Assembly: GCA_028709135.1 (NCBI GenBank)
Contig: JAQVXN010000168.1
Coordinates: forward strand, 1 to 5,129
Direction: 5' to 3'
DNA from: Bacteroidaceae bacterium
Lineage (GTDB): Bacteria > Bacteroidota > Bacteroidia > Bacteroidales > Bacteroidaceae
DNA: 5,129 nt
Below, piece after piece: positions 1-4,691 of this stretch. How positions within the stretch are numbered: the stretch's first letter is position 1; each line of letters opens with the position of its first letter. The notes below the pieces were generated by a model. That model ran no database searches, had not been told where the DNA came from, and saw nothing but the letters and a program-made list of their open reading frames with translations. A program made the position numbers and the translations under genes.

Positions 1-168
1 GTGCTGTACATAAATAAAAGCCATACCTGTATCGGCAGGAAGATGTTTTAATAACTCTATCATTGCCTCCACACCACCTGCTGATGAGCCAATGGCGACT
101 ACTGGGAAAGAATTCTCTTTAGCATCTGCTTTTGCAGGCACTTTGTTTTTGGTTACAGTTGCTTTCAT
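1..168 (-). CDS. CheB-type methylesterase domain protein, N-terminal fragment (probably a CheB/CheR fusion)
   Basis: The frame starts at ATG (166-168) and stays open to the left edge, giving 56 residues. After a Lys/Ala-rich leader of about 20 residues comes FPVVAIGSSAGGVEAM, the start of a CheB methylesterase domain. The GSSAGG motif (residues 27-32) holds the expected nucleophile Ser29. The fragment ends in YVQH, where His56 matches the second catalytic residue of CheB; the catalytic Asp would lie outside. CheB enzymes remove methyl groups from glutamates of chemoreceptors in the cytoplasm. There is no N-terminal receiver domain, unlike classical CheB. That fits the large CheB-CheR-PAS(-kinase) fusion proteins common in Bacteroidota, or a stand-alone CheB domain protein. 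No Shine-Dalgarno is seen, which is normal for the phylum. The domain call is firm; the fusion architecture is inferred. Confidence 0.88.
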   Translation of the reverse strand, partial: MKATVTKNKVPAKADAKENSFPVVAIGSSAGGVEAMIELLKHLPADTGMAFIYVQH

Positions 169-264
169 ATTAAAGAAGGATGTTGAAATTATTACGTAAA
201 GTTAATAATTTAAAAGTACAATCGTTATGAATAAAGTAATTAAATTCAATCGAAGCAGGTGCGG

Positions 265-287
265 TTGGACAAACACGGCTTGTCCGA
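265..287. repeat. Short inverted repeat (hairpin)
   Basis: GGACAA (267-272) pairs with TTGTCC (280-285) across a 7-nt loop. One G-T and one T-A pair outside it can extend the stem to 8 bp. No T-run follows on either strand, so this is not a good terminator. It is one of several palindromes clustered in this intergenic region. Confidence 0.5.
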
Positions 288-324
288 AATTGAAGTTCAG
301 TTCATTTTTCCTCTGTCTGTTTGG

Positions 325-456
325 TTAAACACTGTCGCCATAGCTTGAACCACAACGAACCCGGGCTTGCGATGGCGGGTTTTCGAAACCGAAAGCTGTT
401 TGCCGCAACAAGGTTTATTTATAGCTCAAATGCTTCTATTAACACTGTCCGCCCAT
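325..456. repeat. Pair of imperfect direct repeats
   Basis: TTAAACACTGTCGCCAT (325-341) recurs as TTAACACTGTCCGCCCAT (439-456). The shared core is AACACTGTC (328-336 and 441-449), 113 bp apart, and the second copy has one base less before the core and two extra C bases after it. Both copies have the same orientation, and the first overlaps the left arm of the 327-382 palindrome. This may mark two tandem units of a mobile or dispersed repeat. Confidence 0.5.
327..382. repeat. Imperfect palindrome with bulged stem, attC-like in shape
   Basis: Seen directly: AAAC (327-330) pairs with GTTT (379-382). An internal loop follows, then CGCCAT (336-341) pairs with ATGGCG (372-377). After an unpaired TGCG (368-371), AGC (342-344) pairs with GCT (365-367). 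A competing stem, AACCCG (358-363) with CGGGTT (376-381), and a third, GGTTT (378-382) with AAACC (386-390), use overlapping bases. Two paired blocks separated by unpaired bases recall the folded strand of integron attC sites. It could equally be a dispersed intergenic repeat. The pairings are certain; the class is not. Confidence 0.45.
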
Positions 457-509
457 GAACGCAAAACCAGTTGCTGAACTAAATCCCACCACAGCTTGAT
501 TGTTCTTTA

Positions 510-517
510 CAAATGTA
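510..517 (-). promoter_or_regulatory. Possible Bacteroidota -7 promoter box (TACATTTG)
   Basis: On the minus strand this reads TACATTTG, a full match to the TAnnTTTG -7 consensus known for Bacteroidota sigma factors. No clear TTG-type -33 element lies 19-21 bp upstream; only T-rich DNA is there. Transcription would run left through the repeat-rich region to the CheB-type start, giving a leader of roughly 330 nt. No full -7 box lies closer to that start. An 8-bp motif with four fixed positions besides TA can occur by chance in AT-rich DNA. Confidence 0.35.
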
Positions 518-632
518 GATGTTTTCTTAAATTAAAATAAACTTGTTGCCAAAAAGATAACAAACCTTAGATTTTTTTAAAGCTGTGCTTTATGTTTGCT
601 CAGGTTTGTGAGGGCTGGGTGCTACGCGTTGC

Positions 633-663
633 TTAAAGCCCATTTATTAAGGACTGGCTTTAA
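633..663 (-). repeat. Inverted repeat spanning the stop codon of the DUF6933 gene
   Basis: TTAAAGCC (633-640) and GGCTTTAA (656-663) form a perfect 8-bp stem with a 15-nt loop. The TAA stop (647-649) lies in the loop, and the right arm encodes the last Lys and Ala codons. No U-tract follows on the minus strand, so it is not a standard rho-independent terminator, but it may protect or shape the 3' end of the message. A second, overlapping pairing exists between GGGCT (612-616) and AGCCC (637-641). Confidence 0.45.
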
Positions 664-1174
664 TTTCTTCCAACAATATTTTCATTCTTTCTTTAGGATA
701 CAACCAACCTAATTGCTTGTATGGGACTCTATTCAATCGTTTGTTAATGTTTCTAAAATCCCAATTTTCAAATGAACCAAATTCATATTTCCAGTCGTCA
801 ATATATCTGAGAATATAATTTTGATTTCCAATAATTGTCCTATCATTGTCTGTTTTGTGTAATGCAATTTTTCCAATTAAAGTTCTTACGCTCAATTCAT
901 TAAAGGGAATTTCTTCTGTTTTCAATTGGTCGATAAAAGTATTAATAAAAATTTCCGATAAATTTTCAAAATCAGATTTTGTTAATCCAGATAAAATTAA
1001 CGAATATCTTGTGATAGAATTAGTTACTAAAAGGCATTTCTTCCGACTAATAAAGAAAACTGTTGCATTCCATTTTCCAAACGCATTGCGTTTTATAGTC
1101 GATTCAGTTTTAATCAGCGACTGATGTATAATCGTTTCTAGTTTCTTAGATGTGTATATTTCTGTGACATTCAT
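647..1174 (-). CDS. DUF6933-type hypothetical protein
   Basis: A 175-aa soluble protein with no signal peptide or membrane segment. I recognise the DUF6933 pattern: a beta-rich N-terminal half with W-N-A followed by SRKKCLLVTNSITRYSLIL (about residues 43-61), then SDFENLSEIF (67-76). Next comes IGKIALHKTDNDRTIIG (100-116), and finally INKRLNRVPYKQLGWLYPKE (143-162), close to the family's C-terminal 'NRRLNR-P---LGY-YP-E' signature. The length is normal for the family and the frame is intact. The function of DUF6933 is unknown to me. Start ATG at 1172-1174 is the only in-frame start that keeps the whole domain, and no Shine-Dalgarno is evident. The gene lies 86 bp downstream of a 34-aa small ORF on the same strand and is flanked by palindrome-rich DNA on both sides. 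That layout suggests a mobile, cassette-like accessory gene (inference). Confidence 0.85.
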   Translation of the reverse strand: MNVTEIYTSKKLETIIHQSLIKTESTIKRNAFGKWNATVFFISRKKCLLVTNSITRYSLILSGLTKSDFENLSEIFINTFIDQLKTEEIPFNELSVRTLIGKIALHKTDNDRTIIGNQNYILRYIDDWKYEFGSFENWDFRNINKRLNRVPYKQLGWLYPKERMKILLEEIKASP

Positions 1175-1260
1175 ATGATTGTTGTTTTACATTTCGCTTT
1201 TCAGAATGAAATAATCCCCTTTTCTTTAAGAAAAACCGTTCTCTTACAACGAACAGAACA

Positions 1261-1365
1261 TTAAATATTTTTCTCAGTTCCTAAATTAATGTTTTCTTCT
1301 AACATCATCATTCTGTCAGGAATGTTTTTTAATATTTTTTCTCTTTTTCCGTACGAATATTTCAT
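1261..1365 (-). CDS. Possible small protein of 34 aa, unknown function
   Basis: An intact ATG-to-TAA frame encodes a basic N-terminal half beginning MKYSYGKREKILK, then NIPDRMMMLEEN, ending in TEKNI. It has no hydrophobic segment or cysteine, and its composition is plausible for a small helical protein. Codons are AT-rich like the neighbours. It sits between a TATATTTG promoter box (1551-1558) and the DUF6933 gene, so it could be the first gene of that short transcript or a leader peptide. I do not recognise a family. A frame of this length can arise by chance, so coding status needs conservation or ribosome-profiling support. Confidence 0.35.
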   Translation of the reverse strand: MKYSYGKREKILKNIPDRMMMLEENINLGTEKNI

Positions 1366-1399
1366 ATGTTTAGAGTTTTGTGTTTTCGTCTTAGTTTGG

Positions 1400-1470
1400 G
1401 CATGACGTGATACAAGCAAGGAATCGTAGCCCCGTGTTGTGCCTGCGACAGGGCTATGGTGCTTACATGC
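1400..1470. repeat. Long imperfect palindrome, attC-like or structured RNA
   Basis: The core is TAGCCC (1427-1432) with GGGCTA (1451-1456). On the + strand the core extends outward to 10 pairs (1423-1432 with 1451-1460) using two G-T wobbles. Inward, past an unpaired CG (1433-1434), TGTTGT (1435-1440) pairs with GCGACA (1445-1450) around a 4-nt GCCT loop. Farther out, AAGCA (1414-1418) pairs with TGCTT (1460-1464, competing for base 1460), and GCATG (1400-1404) with CATGC (1466-1470). The wobble pairs become mismatches on the minus strand, so the + strand folds better. It lies upstream of the small ORF/DUF6933 pair. The pairings are plain; the identity is uncertain. Confidence 0.55.
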
Positions 1471-1508
1471 TGTTACAAATAGAGTGTCTTTTTCGTCGAA
1501 AGAAAATT

Positions 1509-1533
1509 TTTATTTTAAAAACCCGAAGGTTTA
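1509..1533 (-). terminator. Possible rho-independent terminator or attenuator (UUCG hairpin)
   Basis: On the minus strand AAACC (1532-1528), loop TTCG, GGTTT (1523-1519) forms a 5-bp stem closed by the very stable C(UUCG)G tetraloop. It is followed by TTAAAATAAA. The stem is short and the U-tract is broken after about five T, so strength is doubtful. It lies about 175 bp beyond the stop of the 250-aa exported protein and may end that operon. It is also just downstream of a promoter box at 1551-1558, so it could act as an attenuator for the DUF6933 transcript. Confidence 0.45.
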
Positions 1534-1550
1534 CCAAAAAAACACCGATG

Positions 1551-1558
1551 CAAATATA
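1551..1558 (-). promoter_or_regulatory. Possible Bacteroidota -7 promoter box (TATATTTG)
   Basis: Read on the minus strand, this is TATATTTG followed by CATCGG, a full match to the TAnnTTTG consensus and typical of Bacteroidota promoters. The start of transcription would fall near 1544. The -33 region has no clear TTG at the usual distance. It would drive the 34-aa small ORF (about 180 nt downstream) and the DUF6933 gene. No full -7 box was seen between the two ORFs. Confidence 0.45.
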
Positions 1559-1708
1559 GATATATAGTTTTTAAGAATGATGATTTTGGAAACGCAAAAT
1601 TATTCTGCAAACTATTTTCTGTGGTGATAGGCACAAACTGTGGGTATAGAAAGCATCTCATGTATAAAATCTATTGTTATGCATCCACGGTACACAAAAA
1701 CAAAACCT

Positions 1709-2461
1709 TTATCTGGGGAATCCAATAAATGTATGATCAAGATTCCAACTATCATTGAAGTATTCTTCAAACGGACCAAGGTTGTATAAAGAGAATGTTT
1801 CTTGCAGTATCCTGATATAATTCTCTATCAAAGTAGGTCCAACCCCATCAGTGGGTAGTTTAATTACATTCAGCGATATACTGTCAAGCTTATTTACATA
1901 GTGTGCTGCGCCAATCATCTCTTCAAACGTCTGTTTAAGTAAATCACCCATATCATTTTGCATTTTTGGATAAATTAGTAATTTATTATCATAGACTTTT
2001 TTTCGTAAACTTTTAATTAGCTTGTCGGTTTCCGCACTTTTAGGTTTACCAATCAACACTCTTATTTGCTCGTAGTAAGGCATATTTGTTTTAATCACAC
2101 CTGCCATTAGCTCCATGTTATTATTATGAATCTCAGACCACTTAACCAGCAAGTTTTCATTAATTTTGACAATGTGCTTATCGTAAATAGATTCATATTC
2201 CTTCAAAACATTTTCAATGGCATTATATTCTGAAGGTGTGTATTCCTTCTCTTTAATACTACTAAACTTGCTTTTATAATCTAAAAGCAGTGGATGTATC
2301 TCAGAAAGTTTATCAGTATACACCTTTTTCTCTTTTTCCGTGATTAACACATTATCTGCAACAGGAGGAAGCTCTTTCAGGATTGTCACAAAATCGTTTT
2401 TTTGCCCATGAGTTATAGTGTTAAATAATACCGCTATGATAATAAAATAGATCTTTTTCAT
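1709..2461 (-). CDS. Exported helical protein of unknown function (250 aa)
   Basis: Residues 1-19 form a Sec signal peptide: MKK, a hydrophobic core (IYFIIIAVLF) and a probable cut at HG|Q (19/20). There is no lipobox Cys and no Cys at all, so a soluble periplasmic or secreted protein is likely. The mature part looks almost wholly alpha-helical and charged, with Lys/Glu-rich segments at about 41-110 and 140-185. A Gly/Pro-containing stretch (202-210, LPTDGVGPT) precedes a final aromatic-rich tail (222-249) containing YNLGPFEEYFNDSW. I recognise no family. The start is 21 bp after the stop of the 689-aa TPR protein, so the two are co-transcribed. Its leader and signal-peptide DNA resemble those of that neighbour. 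It may be a partner of the TPR protein in the envelope (inference from context). Confidence 0.87.
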   Translation of the reverse strand: MKKIYFIIIAVLFNTITHGQKNDFVTILKELPPVADNVLITEKEKKVYTDKLSEIHPLLLDYKSKFSSIKEKEYTPSEYNAIENVLKEYESIYDKHIVKINENLLVKWSEIHNNNMELMAGVIKTNMPYYEQIRVLIGKPKSAETDKLIKSLRKKVYDNKLLIYPKMQNDMGDLLKQTFEEMIGAAHYVNKLDSISLNVIKLPTDGVGPTLIENYIRILQETFSLYNLGPFEEYFNDSWNLDHTFIGFPR

Positions 2462-2482
2462 ATTGCTTGTATATTTGGTGAT
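2459..2482 (-). promoter_or_regulatory. Translation-start leader, copy 2 (whole 21-bp operon spacer plus ATG)
   Basis: On the minus strand the spacer reads ATCACCAAATATACAAGCAAT before the ATG, and nothing else separates the two genes. The 689-aa gene has a similar leader (4550-4572: ATCACC, AATATA, ACACT, ATG) at nearly the same spacing. No Shine-Dalgarno is present in either, as is usual in Bacteroidota where A/U-rich leaders favour initiation. The likeness continues into the signal-peptide codons. Confidence 0.5.
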
Positions 2483-4552
2483 TTAATTTCTTCCATATCC
2501 TATTCCTCCTACAGTGATTGATGCTCCGGGAGAAGTAATCATGCCAATATCGCTTGAATACTCTAGGTTTTTACTCACCGTAATGGGACCGATTCCCATT
2601 TTTGCACTAGCATCAGATTTATAAGACCATCCGGTGAAATTACCTTGTTTGTTAAACTTAAAAGTTACGCCCTGCTTTGCACCAAAATCTACCACTCCTA
2701 CTTTTTTAGAAACGCCTACCAAAACAGTAACTTCGGATTCTCCTGTTTTAAAGTTTCGTTTATACGATCCACCAACTCCGTCTAAGTATTCAACTTCCCA
2801 CGTGTCACAAGTAACTCCAAATCCTGCTGAGCCCAAACCAAAACTGATTTTATTGCCCTCAATAGCACATTTTTTCTTTTCTTTTCCAGGCGTCTCAATT
2901 TCTGCCACAGGGTGTGGTATATATTGGCTTAAGTCTTCATTAGGCTCTACTATTGGAGCCATATAGTCGGCTATCGCATAGTTTGCAGGTAGCAACGTAA
3001 AATCTAAAGCGATAGGTACTAAACTTGCAAAAACCGTTATCTCTCGTATTTCATTAAAATAATTTATTACATCTTGGTCGTATATATCTCCTGTCACTTG
3101 ATAGGCAACTCTCCAATATTCATTAAGCACCGTTTTTAGTTCACCATAAGTGTCAAGCGTCAAATCTCTCCATTGCATAAAATGGGTATTTGCAAGTTTA
3201 GCTGAATGAAGATTTATATCCTTAGCAATTAGTTTGGCTCCATATATATCACCAATTAAAATCTTTTCCGATACCTGTTGCCATTGAGAACTCTCTTGTA
3301 TAGCAAGTATCGCATTTTTGTAGGTTTCATCAATTTGGGTTCTTTTTGCTAGGTTTTTATTATATGCTTGCTCAATTTTATGAGTGTAGTAATCATTCAC
3401 CAGTTCTAACATAAATAATTTTTGTCCATAGGATGGCATTATCTGAACACTTTCTATATCACCTAAATCTGAGTTATCGTCATCATCATCCCAGTTCGAA
3501 TCTGTTTCTTCCATCTCTTCATCTGCATCCTCACCTGATTCTTCTTCATTTGATTTAGAATCAAGTTCCATGTTTTCAAAAGACTCCCTCAGCTCATCTG
3601 CATAATATTTAGCTGCAAAACCTATAGCTCCTGCTATACCTTTTTGAGTAACAGTTTGAGCAAAACCATTTATATATGGCAATGATACCACAAATGCATC
3701 TTTATTTTGCCATTTTGGAAAATCGGGCAATACTAATTTATCATCTTCGCGTTTATTATCGTCATCAGATTGGTTGTTGTCATCATCTTGATTGTCCTCC
3801 CAAAATGAAGAATCAACAAATCCTCCATTTTTTTTTGCTTCTAAGTATCCCTTACGCATCGAAGCAGAAAAACCAAACTTGCCTGCCTTGATAAGTTCGT
3901 CTATGGCTCTTTTGCCATCTTTTTTATGGTTATAGATTCTCGCCATTCCTTCATGGGCAGTACCAAAATCTTTATCGTATTTAAGAGCCTCTCTATAACA
4001 CTGCTCAGCTTCAGCAAACATCTTTTTGTCGATGTATGAATTTCCGAGATTTGTTAAGATTAATGGGGAATCGGGTTGCAAGGTTTTTGCATAAAGAAGT
4101 GCAATGATGGCATCATCAGTCCATCCAGTGATTTTAACCATATCTTCTCCATAGAGGGTTCGTATCATTGCTCCAAAGTTATTAACAACCAAAGCATCCT
4201 CAGGGTCTGAAAGGACGGCTAGGGCAGACATAACAATGGGAAGAAACTCAGATGATGCTGTGGCAGAAATAACAACTGCGGCTGCTGATAATTTTCTGGC
4301 ATCTATTACTTTGGTGTTTAATTTCAACTTTTCTCTGTCAAGATATCTCTTTTCATCAAGTTCAAGTTTTCCGTAATATGCATCATTGTATTTTTGAGCC
4401 AATACTTTAAGGTTGTCCTTATTACTTGCTGAAACATTATTATCTATAATAGAGAGAGAACTGTGTAACAGGGGCGAGAAAACCGGCTGCTGCCCATGGC
4501 TGTGAATGACAAACAAAACCGCAATGATAATAATAAATAAAGCTTTTTTCAT
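2483..4552 (-). CDS. Exported TPR-repeat protein with acidic linkers and beta-rich C-terminal domain (689 aa)
   Basis: I start at the ATG at 4550-4552, because it begins a clean signal peptide: MKKALFIIIIAVLFVIHSHG cut before Gln21. The frame runs 21 codons farther up, but that extension would bury the signal. Residues about 40-160 are helical. Two clear TPR motifs follow: 163-196 (ILTNLGNSYIDKKMFAEAEQ, then CYREALKYD) and 197-230 (AHEGMARIYNHKKDGKRAID), possibly with a degenerate third at 124-160. Two strongly acidic, disordered tracts come next: 252-271 and 335-366, the latter with five Asp in a row. A second helical domain spans about 375-530. The C-terminal 125 residues (565-689) are Gly/Val/Thr-rich and probably beta, starting FGLGSAGFGVTCDTWEVEYL. 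Cys562 and Cys582 could form a disulfide. TPRs bind proteins, so an envelope scaffold is plausible. No sorting signal (T9SS CTD) is seen. The exact role is unknown. Confidence 0.88.
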   Translation of the reverse strand: MKKALFIIIIAVLFVIHSHGQQPVFSPLLHSSLSIIDNNVSASNKDNLKVLAQKYNDAYYGKLELDEKRYLDREKLKLNTKVIDARKLSAAAVVISATASSEFLPIVMSALAVLSDPEDALVVNNFGAMIRTLYGEDMVKITGWTDDAIIALLYAKTLQPDSPLILTNLGNSYIDKKMFAEAEQCYREALKYDKDFGTAHEGMARIYNHKKDGKRAIDELIKAGKFGFSASMRKGYLEAKKNGGFVDSSFWEDNQDDDNNQSDDDNKREDDKLVLPDFPKWQNKDAFVVSLPYINGFAQTVTQKGIAGAIGFAAKYYADELRESFENMELDSKSNEEESGEDADEEMEETDSNWDDDDDNSDLGDIESVQIMPSYGQKLFMLELVNDYYTHKIEQAYNKNLAKRTQIDETYKNAILAIQESSQWQQVSEKILIGDIYGAKLIAKDINLHSAKLANTHFMQWRDLTLDTYGELKTVLNEYWRVAYQVTGDIYDQDVINYFNEIREITVFASLVPIALDFTLLPANYAIADYMAPIVEPNEDLSQYIPHPVAEIETPGKEKKKCAIEGNKISFGLGSAGFGVTCDTWEVEYLDGVGGSYKRNFKTGESEVTVLVGVSKKVGVVDFGAKQGVTFKFNKQGNFTGWSYKSDASAKMGIGPITVSKNLEYSSDIGMITSPGASITVGGIGYGRN

Positions 4553-4573
4553 AGTGTTTATATTGGGGTGATA
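4550..4573 (-). promoter_or_regulatory. Translation-start leader, copy 1
   Basis: On the minus strand ATCACCCCAATATAAACACT lies immediately before the ATG of the 689-aa gene. It is closely similar to the leader of the downstream 250-aa gene (2459-2482). The ATCACC element starts 20 nt before the start codon here and 21 nt before it there. It supports the chosen start over the longer frame. Confidence 0.5.
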
Positions 4574-4615
4574 GGTGAGTAGTTCATGATAATTTATATG
4601 ACATCGGAAAATCAT

Positions 4616-4658
4616 TATAAAGTTCTGTAGCTCCGTACTCCATTATCGTATAAAGTTC
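4616..4658 (-). repeat. 10-bp direct repeat in the gap upstream of the TPR gene
   Basis: TATAAAGTTC occurs at 4616-4625 and again at 4649-4658, 33 bp apart (about three helical turns), each preceded within a few bases by ATC. On the minus strand it reads GAACTTTATA. It lies in the 139-bp gap (4553-4691) between the OmpA-family gene and the 689-aa gene, the place for a promoter or operator. No full TAnnTTTG box is seen in this gap. It may be a regulator site or chance similarity in AT-rich DNA. Confidence 0.35.
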
Positions 4659-4691
4659 AACAGAGCTGCGTTTTGATCTCAATCTTAGTCG

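Larger units (their letters stand above)
169..646. other. Non-coding, repeat- and palindrome-rich intergenic region
   Basis: No convincing reading frame is present on either strand over these 478 bp. The segment between about 255 and 470 is visibly more GC-rich than the surrounding DNA. It holds several inverted repeats (265-287, 327-382, 378-390), an imperfect direct repeat (325-341 and 440-456), and a TAnnTTTG-type box on the minus strand at 510-517. The style (short GC-rich palindromes in AT-rich DNA) resembles dispersed intergenic repeats of Bacteroidota genomes, but copy number cannot be judged from one window. The region lies downstream of the DUF6933 gene and upstream of the CheB-type gene, so it may carry the leader of the latter. 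Confidence 0.6.
1366..1708. other. Intergenic region between the exported-protein operon and the DUF6933 unit
   Basis: These 343 bp show no convincing coding frame. From right to left on the transcribed minus strand they hold an unremarkable AT-rich stretch (about 1559-1708) with one weak hairpin (ATTTTG 1583-1588 with CAAAAT 1595-1600). A TATATTTG box (1551-1558), a UUCG-loop hairpin (1519-1532) and a GC-richer imperfect palindrome (1400-1470) follow. The 34-aa small ORF comes next. Confidence 0.6.

Noticed and set aside
324..330. GTTAAAC as an integron attC core site (GTTRRRY)
   Set aside because: It matches the short consensus, but no partner RYYYAAC site at a suitable distance pairs with it. 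The match alone is expected by chance.
591..598. TATGTTTG promoter box on the + strand
   Set aside because: It matches TAnnTTTG but has no -33 element and no + strand gene downstream in the window.
846..1124. Open frame on the + strand opposite the DUF6933 gene
   Set aside because: It is antisense to a recognised domain and has no family resemblance; it is a shadow of the real gene.
1220..1234. TTTTC/GAAAA palindrome between the small ORF and the DUF6933 gene as a terminator
   Set aside because: The stem is almost all A-T with no GC core and no U-tract, so it is probably chance in AT-rich DNA.
1246..1254. ACAACGAAC shared with 352-360 as a repeat linking the two intergenic regions
   Set aside because: Only 9 bp match and the flanks differ; too short to support a relationship.
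2634..2966. Open frame on the + strand opposite the TPR protein gene
   Set aside because: Antisense to a well-supported coding region, with unnatural Pro/Thr/Ser-rich composition. The + frame at 3676-3891 is rejected likewise.
4553..4615. Upstream extension of the 689-aa protein to an ATG at 4615 (21 extra residues)
   Set aside because: The extension would put a polar segment before a clean MKK-type signal peptide, and the internal ATG has a leader matching that of the next gene.
4627..4669. GTAGCTC/GAGCTGC inverted repeat after the OmpA-family gene as a terminator
   Set aside because: The 25-nt loop, a mismatch on the transcribed strand and the absence of a T-run argue against termination.
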